From positions 1 to 64,000 of the forward strand of contig JAMXBD010002729.1 of NCBI GenBank assembly GCA_024138025.1: a DNA stretch of 64,000 nucleotides. Direction: 5' to 3'. Positions 25,858 to 36,236 of the stretch are shown here, one piece after another (the first letter of the stretch is position 1; the number at the start of each line of letters is the position of its first letter). Origin of the DNA: Combretum micranthum (lineage: Eukaryota; Streptophyta; Magnoliopsida; Myrtales; Combretaceae). Position numbers and translations under genes: made by a program. A model generated the notes under the pieces. The model saw only the letters and a list, made by a program, of their open reading frames with translations. It had not been told where the DNA came from and ran no database searches.

Positions 25858-26729
25858 TAAGATGAAAAATGTGTCTACCAACCTAAAAAAAAAAAAAAAA
25901 AAAAAAAACCTTAAATACAAACAAGGTGATTTCAATTATAAAATAACTAATGCTAAATTGCATGTTCAACATGCGACTTATATTTTACTAAATGATCGCT
26001 TTTTAAAGATGACATTTAGTAAAAGTTGTATAGTTTTAAATCACGTATTAAAAATATGATTCATCCATTTCCTCAATGAATCGCATTTCCAAGATACAAT
26101 TTCTTATATATACGACTCATGAGTTACTAATAGAATCATATCTTATAAATACTGTTTTCGTTGGAATTTTGATAATTAATTTATATAATTTGCATTTGTA
26201 TAATTTGTATTTGAATAGGTTGGTAATCATATAATTTTTCCTATATTATTTATGTGGTGATATACGGAATTATCTCTTTATAGTTTGCATAGTTGAAAAT
26301 CAAAGATGATACACACACACATATATTGTCATTGGCTGTCAAATGGAGCGCGGTGCTCTGGAGTCCGAACTAGTCTTCTCAGCTCTAACATTTCATGTAT
26401 ATAGATTCAGTTTCCCTTGTTTGTCGTAAGGTGGATGCAATGGAACAAAGGATGCAGTCTAACTGCACCTTCCAAACTGTGGTGCCAATGACTATGAAAT
26501 GGTTCTAAGATCTTGTACAAGTCAAGCTTTCTCATTCATTCAAAGTGGGATTAGATGGGAAAAAGAAATAAGAATTAAAGAGCTTATGATTAATAGAAAA
26601 AAATATAATCAGCCTTAAATAAAGAAAGACAATAGGTGCTTCAAAAGTGAGTAGATTAAGTTCTTAGCAATACTAAAACTTCTGCTTCCGATGTAGAATC
26701 TATTGGTAACTTGGCAATGACAAGCAATG

Positions 26730-26763
<34 letters not shown>

Positions 26764-26914
26764 ATACTACTCGGAATATGGGCATTTGAAATGGAAAATC
26801 ATTTACATAAATAGGTTATATGCCATGTAAGCATAAAAATATGGCGTGGTATTTATTTTTTATATTTTATCATCGACATGAGGTTCAATATCCATATAGT
26901 AGCTAAATCAAAAA
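25858..26914. other. Spacer with poly-A tract, one more complex patch and an AT microsatellite
   Basis: A 22-24 bp A-run sits near 25887-25910. A patch at about 26330-26560 (GGAGCGCGGTGCTCTGGAG and following) has more even base composition than its surroundings but no recognisable protein or RNA. Nothing here supports a gene. Confidence 0.5.
26733..26761. repeat. (AT)n microsatellite
   Basis: Uninterrupted AT dinucleotide run of about 29 bp. Confidence 0.95.
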
Positions 26915-27149
26915 TGTCACGCTCCGAGGGGTACCCTAAACGTGGCAGTCCGCCATACACAATACTAAAGCCTAGGAATGACTACTTTAGTCACGCAAAG
27001 GCTTTCATATCATGTACAAGACGTACATCACAACCAAGGGAACGCATCGGAGTAGCGCAATTTATATTAATAATAAATAAGTAACAAGGCAAAGAGAATA
27101 CTTATCATAAAACATAAACATATTACATTTCAATTCTTAGGGGCATATC
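26915..27149 (-). repeat. End of an F-type LTR, cut by element D
   Basis: Read on the minus strand it ends GGGGTACC..GAGCGTGACA and matches the last 235 bp of the F solo LTR (12670-12906). Shared features are the GGCGGACT..CGTTTAGGGTACC block, the CTTGGTTGTGATGTA-like block and the TATGCCCCTAAGAATTG block where D begins. Inference: it is the far end of the 3' LTR of minus-strand element C, whose start is at 36801-38377. Confidence 0.7.
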
Positions 27150-28328
27150 TGTCGAGCCTGGATTTTTTCCACTATCTTATCTGGTTCATTTCTTTTAACC
27201 CGATTCACATTAAACCCGAACCCATTTAACATGAATCCTCGACTAGGGGTTAAAAGAAATTTTAAAAAATTTTAGAGTCGCCACCCTATAAATCGGGAAA
27301 AAAAAAAAAATGCTAGGATCAATGGGTCGGTTGATCCTAACTTAGCTACTAGTCTGCGAAAATTTGATTTAAAAAATCAACTTTTAAAACCAGATATCAT
27401 GGATTCGGGGGCTAACCTATTAAAACCAAATGGTTACCACTTTTGGAATTTTAAACTTATAATTTATCCTTTATATGCTCAAAAACTCAAATAAACAAAA
27501 CAAATATTTATGAGTCATATTTCTCTTTTCTATTTTTTACATGTTTTTCTTCATTTTTACTTTTTATTATTTTTTTAGAACATAAACATCAACAAAATAT
27601 CTTATATTTACAGAAAACATTTTTTGTATTTTTATGTCGCCCCGCAGGTGCCTACGTACTCGCTAATCGAGATCAGACAAAACGTAGTTCTTTTAAAAAA
27701 AAAATTTAATTTGTTGATCAATTTTAATTTTTTGAATTATTCTCATTTAAGTTCATTAAATTTTTAAGTTTTTATAAAAAATCATTTTTTTGATGCTCCT
27801 ATGATCTAATCAATTGATTTTTTTATTTTATGAAAATATAATTTTTCTAAGTCCGAAAATCATTTTTTATTATTTTATTTTTTTCTACAAAATTTTGTTT
27901 TTGGAAAATCCAATTTTGTCATTTTTATCTATTATTATTTTTTTTTTATTTTTTATTATTTTTTTAAAAATCATCACATAATTTCACAACATATCCAGAA
28001 TAATTTAAAATATATTAAAATATTTCATGCATTAAATATCCATTTTCTAAGGTAATTTGTGTATAAATACACATTAAAAATATTCAAAAAATATCAAAAA
28101 TATAAAAAAAAATTATATAAAAAATAAATATTTTGATTTTTCTGGATTTTTCTGTATTTTTCTGAATTTTCTGAATTTTTTATGAATTTTTATAAATTTT
28201 TTACTATTTTTTGCTATTTTTATTATTTTCTGAAATTAATTATATAATAAACTATTAATAAAATAATGCGGATTAACCTGGACCGTCGGATGAAGCGGAC
28301 GAGATCTGGAGCGTCGATCTCGCTGACC

Positions 28329-28540
28329 GATCTGGATCGTCTGATCTTGTTGACTCGATCTGGACCGTCTGATCGCTTGATGAAATCTGGGCCGTCTGAT
28401 CGCTTGATGAAATCTGGGCCGTCTGATCGCTTGATTGAATCTGGGCCGTCTGATCTGCTTGATCAAATCTGAGCCGCTGATCTGCTTGATCGAATCTGGG
28501 CCGTCTGATCTGCTTGATTAAATCTGGACCGTCTGATCAG
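28329..28540. repeat. Tandem 27-28 bp subrepeats in the D 3' LTR
   Basis: Units of the form ATCTGGGCCGTCTGATCGCTTGATGAA, about eight including a degenerate first and last one. GC-rich against an AT-rich LTR. Both strands are open through it only because of the unit composition; no real protein is implied. Confidence 0.88.
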
Positions 28541-29042
28541 AGTTGACCGTTGACCGATGACCGACGACCGTTGATCGATGACCTACCGGGTTGGATTCGG
28601 ATCTTCGGGTCGGATATCGGAGCTCCGGCGGGTGAAGAAGAACGACGCGACTTTCGAGGCGGATTCCGGCTACTCCTGGTCCTCGGTGGCTGGAAGCTTG
28701 TCGGCCCGACTCCAATGGTGGTGGCGCGTCCTCTGAAGGTGTGGTTCACGCCCAGAACCACCGTGGACGGCGGTTCGAAGTGGTGGTCGCCGGCGTTCAA
28801 ATCCGAAAAAAATAAAAAATTTGCAGAGGTGATTTTGAACAAATTGATCAAATTGAAGCACACTCGATCACTTTAAACTTGTTCCTAAAGCTCCTTAAAC
28901 ACTCCAATTGAATCAAAAACAATTCGAAATTCTCAAATTTCGAATTTTCTCTTTAAGAACCCTAATTTTCGAAATCTTCGAATTCACTCATTCTGATTGG
29001 TTTTGTTGAAATTGACTTGTGCCTTTTGCTCCTATGACCTCC

Positions 29043-29050
29043 TATTTATA
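29043..29050 (-). promoter_or_regulatory. TATA box of the D 3' LTR
   Basis: TATAAATA on the minus strand (plus TATTTATA), in a CCTATAAATAGG context duplicated at 33128-33135 in the other LTR. Confidence 0.6.
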
Positions 29051-29440
29051 GGTTGCAAGCTCAATTTTCAGTTTCGAACAGTTTCAAAAATGAATTGATT
29101 TTTGCCCTTTGATTTTTCCACGAATTTAATTAGAAAATCCATGATTAAATTGTTTGAAACTGATGAATTGATGATTGTTTTCATATTCCATGCCAATTCA
29201 TCCACTCAATTTTGTAACTCCTCAATTGAATGCAATTGAATGCTTTATACATTGAATTTTGTAACTTTGGGATGTTTTTTGCACTAATCTTTCATATTTG
29301 TAACCACTTTGCAATCCCATCATCAATTTTGACAATCAAAGATGTTTTGTCAGTTAAAAACTGATGCAAAGTAAAGCAAAAGTTACATTTGAGGAAAATG
29401 AAGACAAAATAATAAAAAGGAAAAAAATTTGCCTTTGCTA

Positions 29441-29535
29441 GGGTTTGAACCTGTGTCCTGGAGCTTGAGTGTGTGTTTTTGGGTCCATATGTTTAACCAA
29501 CAGGCCATTTGGCCTGTGCCTTGATCACTTAGCCA
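29441..29535 (-). other. tRNA-like module with A-box and B-box motifs (D 3' LTR)
   Basis: On the minus strand TGGCTAAGTGATCAAGG (29519-29535) resembles a Pol III A box. AGGTTCAAACCC (29441-29452) matches the B-box consensus GGTTCRANNCC. Between them lies a self-complementary GGCCAAATGGCC stretch. The arms do not fold into a good cloverleaf by eye and the spacing (about 66 bp between boxes) is long, so it is not an intact tRNA. It may be a tRNA/SINE relic or a functional Pol III-type promoter. A second copy is at 31028-31119. Confidence 0.45.
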
Positions 29536-29619
29536 ATTTCATCAATACTTAAGGCTTTTGAAAAATGAATTTAATTAAATTTTAAGCCTTAATTAATTTG
29601 CAAAAATTGGATGTCTACA

Positions 29620-29633
29620 GCTGCCCCTCTTTG
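29620..29633 (-). other. Polypurine tract of element D
   Basis: Minus-strand CAAAGAGGGGCAGC directly before the 3' LTR start TGTAGACATCC. It supports minus orientation together with the PBS. Confidence 0.75.
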
Positions 29634-29779
29634 TGGTAAAGTTTGAACAAAACTTTTGCCACAAAGACAAAAAGATAACCAATTTTGCTTCGCTTCTCCT
29701 TCCAAAATCTTGTGCTAAACTTATCTGTCGAGTTCAGACTTAGAAATTTGCTAGGTCAACTGTCGACCTAGACTTTAAT

Positions 29780-30125
29780 TTGGTCATTTGCCGGACCAAT
29801 GGGCTTTGGTCATTTGCCGGACCAATGGCTTTGGTTTGGTCATTTGCCGGACCAATGGGCTTTGGTCATTTGCCGGACCAATGGGCTTTGGTTTTGGTCA
29901 TTTGCCGGACCAATGGGCTTTGTTTGGTCATTTGCCGGACCAATGGCTTTGGCATTTACGGACCAATGGGCTTTGGTTGGTCATTTGCAGGACCAATGGG
30001 CTTTGTTTGGTCATTTGCCCGGACCAATGGGCTTTGGTTTGGTCATTTGCCGGACCAATGGCTTTGGTCATTTGCCGGCCAATGGGCTTTGGTCATTTGC
30101 CGGACTAATGGGCTTTGGTTTTAGT
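29780..30125. repeat. Tandem array of hairpin-forming units, element D
   Basis: Twelve imperfect units of roughly 25-32 bp with the core TTGGTCATTTGCCGGACCAA. TTGGTC and GACCAA are reverse complements, so most units can form a 6-bp stem with an 8-base loop. Unit length varies by extra TTTGG pieces. All three forward frames are open over most of the array because the unit lacks stops; this is a composition effect. Confidence 0.92.
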
Positions 30126-30530
30126 CACCATCTAGAATGGATGGATTTCTGACTTCTGTCTTGTTCACTATCTTGGATAGATTTCTGAATTTTGTCTTCA
30201 TCACCATCTTGAGTGAATGAATTTCTGGATCTTGTCTTGATCACCATCTTGAGTGAATGAATTTCTGAATTCTGTCTTGATCACTATCTTGGATAGATTT
30301 CTGAATTTTGTCTTCATCACCATCTTGAGTGAATGAATTTCTGGATCTTGTCTTGATCACCATCTTGAGTGAATGAATTTCTGAATTCTGTCCTGATCAC
30401 CATCTTTAGTAGATGGGTTTCTCTGATCTTGTTCACCATCTCGAAAGGATGAATTTTGGGTTACCATCTCTAAAGGATGGATTTTGGGTCACCATCTCGA
30501 TGGATTTTGAGTTTGGGTAGTTACAAGACT
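30126..30530. repeat. Second tandem array of element D (about 40-bp units in a longer repeat)
   Basis: Repeats of CACCATCTTGAGTGAATGAA followed by TTTCTGAATTCTGTCTTGAT or close variants, arranged in a higher-order unit of about 125 bp present twice (about 30160-30400), then degrading into shorter TCACCATCTC..GGATG units. No coding content. Confidence 0.88.
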
Positions 30531-30576
30531 ATTTGTCTAGACTGACGGGTATTTGTGATTTTTCATCCACTGGAGT

Positions 30577-30668
30577 TTCTTTCTCTTTCTCTTTTTCTTT
30601 TTCTTCCTTTCTCTTTTTTTTCTTTTTCTTCTTTTTTTTTCTTTCTTTTTTTTTCTTCTTTTTTTTTC
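30577..30668 (+). repeat. Polypyrimidine CTTT-rich tract
   Basis: Nearly pure C/T run of about 90 bp following the second array. On the minus strand it is a long purine tract inside D. Confidence 0.9.
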
Positions 30669-31027
30669 AATCCAACATGCTTCAATTTTCTATCAAAATT
30701 AGTTATTCTTGCCATAATTATTTCTTTTAAAATAAGAACAATCAATAGACCAAACTGTATAAACGCATTCATTCAGTATTATAAGATGCTCAAATTTCTT
30801 TTCTGATGATTCAAATGGTGTTTGATTGGAAATTGTTCAGAAGAATTTTGTGGGTTAGGCTTTGATTCAACTTCAAAGAATTTCAAGCTTTGATTCGACT
30901 TTAGAGAATTTCAGGAATACCAACTTTGCTTATAAAATTAAAATAAAATCAATTGATCACTTGAAATGACAAGTTTTATTGATCAAGGAAATACAGTTTT
31001 ACAGCATCTGAGTTCACAGGATCCTTT

Positions 31028-31119
31028 AGTTTGAACCTGTGTCCTTGAGCTTGAGTATGTGTTTGGGTCCATAATGTTTAACCAACAGCCATTTGGCCTG
31101 TGCCTTGATCACTTAGCCA
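31028..31119 (-). other. Second copy of the tRNA-like module, just inside the PBS of D
   Basis: Minus-strand TGGCTAAGTGATCAAGG at 31103-31119 and AGGTTCAAACT at 31028-31038. Same order and nearly same spacing as the LTR copy at 29441-29535, with flanking LTR-like sequence (to about 31165). So a piece of the LTR start is duplicated in the leader between PBS and body. Confidence 0.45.
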
Positions 31120-31164
31120 ATTTCATCAATACTTAAGGCTTTTGAAAATGAATTTAATTAAATT

Positions 31165-31183
31165 CCCCAGTGGAGTCGCCAAG
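31165..31183 (-). other. Primer binding site of element D
   Basis: Minus-strand TTGGCGACTCCACTGGGG, one base past the 5' LTR end GGCTCGACA. This type of PBS is typical of Tat/Ogre gypsy elements (tRNA-Arg in the literature, from memory). Confidence 0.72.
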
Positions 31184-32378
31184 CTGTCGAGCCTGGATTT
31201 TTTCCACTTATCTGGTTTCATTTCTCCTAACCCGATTCACATAAACCCGAACCCATTTAACATGAATCCTCGACTAGGGGTTAAAAGAAATTTTAATTTT
31301 TGAAAACTTTTTAGAGTCGCCACCGATAAATAAATCGGGAAAAAATAAAAGCTAGGATCAATGGGTCGGTTGATCCTAACTTAGCTACTATCTGCGAAAT
31401 TTGATTAAAAAAAAAACAAACTTTAAAACCAGATATCATGGATTCGGGGGCTAACCTATTAAAAACCAAATCGGTTACCACTTTCGGAATTTTAAACTTA
31501 TGATCTCCTTTCATGCTAAAAAAATCAAATAATATATACATAACAAATATTTGCAAGTCAATCATTTATTTTTTTTTTTTTATGTGCTTTTCTTCATTTT
31601 TTATTTTTATTATTTTTTTATAGAACATAAACACAACAAAATCTTATATTTACAAAATATTTATTCACATAAAAAAACAAAAACACTTTTTTTATTTTTT
31701 ATGTCGCCCCGCAGGTGCCTACGTACTCGCTAATCGAGATCAGACAAAACGTAATTTTTTAAAAAAAAATTTTTTTTGATCAATTTAATTTTTTGAACTA
31801 TTCTCAATTTAAGTTCATTAAATTTTCAAGTTTTTATAAAAAATCATTTTTTTGATGCTCCTATGATCTAATCAATTGATTTTTTTTATTTTATGAAAAT
31901 ATAATTTTTCTAAGTCCGAAAATCATTTTTTATTATTTTATTTTTTTCTAAAAAATTTTGTTTTTGGAAAATCCAATTTTGTCATTTTTATCTATTTTTA
32001 TTATTTTTTTATTTTTTTAAAAAAATATCACATCATTTCACAACATATCCAGAATAATTTAAAATATATTAAAATATTTTTCATGCATTAAATATGCATT
32101 TCTAAGGTAATTTGTGTATAAATACACATTAAAAATATTCAAAAAATATCAAAAATATCAAAAAAATAAATTTATATAAAAAATAAATATTTTGATTTTT
32201 CTGGATTTTTTTGAATTTTTCTGAATTTTTATGGATTTTTATAAATTTTTTACTATTTTTTGCTATTTTTTATTATTTTCTGAAATTAATTATATAATAA
32301 ACTATTAATAAAATAATGCGGATTAACCTGGACCGTCGGATGAAGCGGACGAGATCTGAAGCGTCGATCTCGCTGACC

Positions 32379-32617
32379 GATCTGGATCGTCTGATCTTGT
32401 TGACTCGATCTGGACCGTCTGATCGCTTGATGAAATCTGGGCCGTCTGATCGCTTGATGAAATCTGGGCCGTTTGATCGCTTGATGAAATCTGGGTCGTC
32501 TGATCGCTTGATTGAATCTGGGCCGTCTGATCTGCTTGATCAAATCTGAGCCGCTGATCTGCTTGATTGAATCTGGGCCGTCTGATCTGCTTGATTGAAT
32601 CTGGACCGTCTGATCAG
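32379..32617. repeat. Tandem 27-28 bp subrepeats in the D 5' LTR
   Basis: Same array as 28329-28540 with one additional ATCTGGGCCGTTTGATC-type unit, so copy number changed after or during insertion. Confidence 0.88.
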
Positions 32618-33127
32618 AGTTGACCGTTGACCGATGACCGACGACCGTTGATCGATGACCTACCGGGTTAGATTCGGATCTTCGGGTCGGATATCGGAGC
32701 TCCGGCGGGTGAAGAAGACGACGACGCGACTTTTCGAGGCGGATTCCGGCTACTCCGGTGGTCCTCGGTGGCTGGAAGCTTGTCGGCCCGACTCCAATGG
32801 TGGTGGCGCGTCCTCTGAAGGTGGTGGTTCACGCCCAGAACCACCGTGGACGGCGGTTCGAAGTGGTGGTCGCCGGCGGTTCAAATCCGAAAAAAATAAA
32901 AAAATTTGCAGAGGTGATTTTGAACAAATTGATCAAATTAAAGCACACTCGATCACTTTAAACTTGTTCCTAAAGCTCCTTAAACACTCCAATTGAATCA
33001 AAAACAATTCGAAATTCTCAAATTTCGAATTTTCTCTTTAAGAACCCTAATTTTCGAAATCTTCGAATTCACTCATTCTGATTGTGTTTTGTTGAAATTG
33101 CTTGTGCCTTTTGCTCCTAGGACCTCC

Positions 33128-33135
33128 TATTTATA
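33128..33135 (-). promoter_or_regulatory. TATA box of the D 5' LTR
   Basis: Minus-strand TATAAATA, equivalent to 29043-29050. In the 5' LTR this would be the position that drives transcription of D. Confidence 0.6.
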
Positions 33136-34458
33136 GGTTGCAAGCTCAATTTTCAGTTTCGAATAGTTTCAAAAATGAATTGATTTTTGCCCTTTGATTT
33201 TTCCACGAATTTAATTAGAAAATCCATGATTAAATTGTTTGAAACTGATGAATTGATGATTGTTTTCATATTCCATGCCAGATTCATCCACTCAATTTTG
33301 TAACTCCTCAATTGAATGCAATTGAATGCTTTATACATTGAATTTTGTAACTTTTGGGTTTTTTTTGCACTAATCTTTCATATTTTGTAACCACTTTGCA
33401 ATCCCATCATCAATTTTGACAATCAATGATGTTTTGTAAAGACCCGACATGCTCAATTCTCAAATTAAGCACACCAAGTCCCTAACCACGTATAACTCTT
33501 ACGAATTATACGTAAGGTTGTCTTAAAAGAAGGTGTTTATGTTGAACATTGCTAAACAAATTTTAGAATTTATGAAATCGTTTAGTTAGATTTCTAAATA
33601 ACTGGATTGGGCAGCAGAAAATCAAATTTTATAAAACAATTTAGAAATAAAAACATTTCAAAACTTCCACTCTTCTCAAGTGGAAAGGCTTTCACTTAAA
33701 CAAATATTTACAAAAGCTTATTTACAAAAACATGGGCGCTAACAAGCCCTTCAATGAAAATACAAATTTATAAATAAATTCAGTCTCTATAAAACAAAGC
33801 AAAGAAGAAACAAAACAACTAAATTATTCAACGCTCCTGACTCATATCGCTCATCCATAATCCTTCCCGAGTCAACGGAAGCACCCAAAAACTCGACACA
33901 TATCAACAACAACAACATCATCATATCATCATCTCATCGTCCATCATTACCAACAACAACAAGGATCATTATCAACTTCATCAACATCATCTTCATCAAC
34001 AACAAAACCTGTAAAAAGAATAACAACAACAAGAATGAGCCGAAGCCCAGTACACAGCAACACAATCACACACGGAGTGGCACACGACTTAAACTAAATG
34101 CAATGAGTCAATCCACAAGTTATTATCTTTTCATTAAAATAAACAAATCAACAATGGAGCACTCACACTCCGGAACAAGCCAATGGGAATCTGGGGATCC
34201 TGAGTAACGCTCACGACACTCAGGGGGTTAATATAAGTAGCCCGAATACTTATATCTCCTAGATAACGTTACACTGAAAAAGAAACAGTAATCTCATCCA
34301 GGACTCATAGTCGTTACTTAACTTCACTTAACTTAATCCATGATATAATTTAATTCACATGCCCCCATAAACATTGAATTAAATCATATTACTTCCTCTC
34401 AAGATTAAGTAAACGTTACGCAGTTACCACATTCCTTATCGATTACCCGCCAAGCCTA

Positions 34459-34592
34459 GTCATTGCATCATGACTATTGGCCTAAGCGCCTATTATAATA
34501 TTGTCATTGCATCATGACAACCGCCGAGCCAAATCATTGCATCATGATAAGTGGCCTAAGCGTTTATTCTAACCTTGTCATTGCATCATGAC
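34459..34592. repeat. Four copies of a palindromic GTCATTGCATCATGAC word
   Basis: Copies at 34459-34474, 34503-34518, about 34534-34547 (one end changed) and 34577-34592. GTCAT and ATGAC are reverse complements around TGCATC. Spacers are GGCCTAAGCG..-like and partly repeated. Confidence 0.85.
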
Positions 34593-36025
34593 AAGTTGTC
34601 GCTCCTCGGACCGGATTCAACGACGAATAACACAACCAACACTCATCAATTATTAAGCCGAGTTTAAGTCTTAATCAGTTTAGGATGCCTATCCTAACAT
34701 TCAACACGCAAGTTACTGCGTACCTTGAATATGAAATCCAAACAGAGTCTCAGAAGATAGAGTAGAAGTGATCTCAGAAGATATATCTCATATCTACCAC
34801 TGGTTCAAGAAACAACTCTTATAAGAACCTAAACCAACATCCACTTCAACAAACTCATACAAGAACTTGTATCAATTATTCACTAATCTCTAACTCATTT
34901 TATTAAATCCTATTTGATCAGACACTAATGTGGAACCCCACTATGGCTGCGAAGATCGCCCCGCCAAAATATGGACAGTTCTCCTTTGTCTGTCAAAGAA
35001 TTTCTTTTCTCTTTATTTATAGTGTTTTATTACAAAAGCATTAACAAAGAATTCACAAACCAAAAACATTCATTTTCCAAGTAAACACACATTTGAAACA
35101 ACATATTCCCCATATTAATCAAAGATCATCCTAATTCATTCATTTAATCCAATTATTTGTTACTAACCCATTTTAGCTTAACCTTAGTCAATTTGATTAA
35201 AATTAGTCATTTGATTCATTTACTAAGTCAAGTTGATTAAACATAGACAATCTAATTCATTTTGGCTTAGTAAAGTTCATTAAGTCAAATTGGACTTAGA
35301 TTAATTACTAATTCATTATACATCTAAGATCTAGTCACTTAATCCCAAGTTAGCTTAAACCTAGCCAAATTCATCAAAGTTAAACAATCTAATCCATTTT
35401 AGTTCATTCAAGTTCATTTAGTCAAGTTGAACCTAGGCTTATTAACTAAGTTCATTTAAGTTCAAGCTAATCATAAGAACAAATAATAAACAAATCTTAA
35501 ACTTAGCATGAAGGAAATTCAAATAAAATTCATATAGATACATAAGTCATCATTTATATACTTACCAAGATCATTTAGTTTCATTAAGTCATCACAACAT
35601 CATAAATCAAGCAATGGAAATCATATATACAACATAACTACTTTTAGTTTAATACTCATAGAAATTCAATTATTTGTTGAATTTATAAATCTATCTAAAT
35701 CATGCTTAATTATATCCCTCAATCATCATTACACATCAAATATCACTTCTCTATCTCATTTTAGCTCAAAAAGATCCATTTCCTAAGTAAAAACACATTT
35801 AACAAACAAAACAAGTTTTTGACTTTGTTTAAAAAAATACAAAGGCTGGAAAGAACTAAAATTTAAGTATCGATAATTTCCGAATTTGTAAAAACTCAAA
35901 ACACAAAATTGTAGATCTCTTTTTTATCTTTCCAACGCAATTTGAATCACCTCAATCGGAGGTCGTATGAAAAAGTTATGACCAATTTACAAAACAGTGT
36001 CGCGTCAGGGAAGAAATCCGCGAGC

Positions 36026-36236
36026 GCTACACCCTTGGCAACGGGGTGTTTTGAAGGCCGTTTTGACTCAGGGGAAATGAAATTTTTTTGATCCGAGAGC
36101 ACTACACCCTTGGCAACAGGGGTGTTTTGGACACTACACCCTTGGCAACGGGGTGTTTTGGAGGCCGTTTCAACTCAGGGGAAATGAAATTTTTGATCCG
36201 ATAGTACTACACCCTTGGCAACAGGGGTGTTTTGAC
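36026..36236. repeat. Four copies of a hairpin word CTACACCCTTGGCAACGGGG
   Basis: Copies near 36026, 36110, 36133 and 36207, each CTACACCCTTGGCAAC followed by (A)GGGG(T)GTTTTG. ACACCC and GGGTGT-like arms pair around TTGGCAAC. A larger duplication includes GGCCGTTT, ACTCAGGGGAAATGAAATTT and GATCCGA flanks (about 36054-36109 and 36163-36205). Confidence 0.88.

Larger units (their letters stand above)
27150..29619 (-). repeat. 3' LTR of element D
   Basis: About 2.47 kb with TGT..ACA ends on the minus strand. In plus orientation it opens TGTCGAGCCTGG, with a GTCGCCCCGCAGGTGCC block near 27636, a very AT-rich middle, a GC-rich subrepeat block (28329-28540), a GC-rich segment to 28800, a TATA box and a tRNA-like module near its minus-strand start. 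Confidence 0.87.
27150..33434 (-). mobile_element. Non-autonomous LTR element D (Tat/Ogre-like PBS), truncated
   Basis: On the minus strand it has a 5' LTR (31185-33434, start missing), a PBS CTTGGCGACTCCACTGGGG, an internal region of about 1.57 kb without coding domains, a PPT AAAGAGGGGCAGC and a complete 3' LTR (27150-29619) starting TGTAGACATCC and ending GGCTCGACA. Orientation is confirmed by TATA boxes reading TATAAATA on the minus strand in both LTRs. The internal region holds only tandem arrays and a tRNA-like module, so it depended on proteins from other elements. D sits in an F-type LTR and is cut at 33435 by an H-type LTR. Confidence 0.82.
31185..33434 (-). repeat. 5' LTR of element D, truncated at its start
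   Basis: Collinear with 27150-29345; the last 274 bp of the other LTR (its minus-strand start, with the tRNA-like module) are missing because an H-type LTR begins at 33435. It has one more 27-bp subrepeat than the other LTR (32379-32617) and many small indels in the AT-rich part. Confidence 0.85.

Noticed and set aside
25862..26059. 65-residue frame with a Lys run
   Set aside because: The Lys run is the poly-A tract; no family resemblance.
28236..28876. Open frames on both strands (up to 108 residues) in the GC-rich part of the D LTR
   Set aside because: They are stop-free because of repeat and base composition, occur on both strands, and their equivalents in the other LTR are altered by indels in length and frame.
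29441..29535. Functional tRNA gene
   Set aside because: A- and B-box words are present, but spacing is too long and stems do not pair well; only tRNA-like.
29780..30125. CRISPR-like appearance of the 12-unit array
   Set aside because: Units follow each other without unique spacers, vary in length and lie in plant retroelement DNA; it is a simple tandem array.
30563..30772. Lys/Glu-rich 69-residue minus-strand frame
   Set aside because: It is the complement of a polypyrimidine tract.
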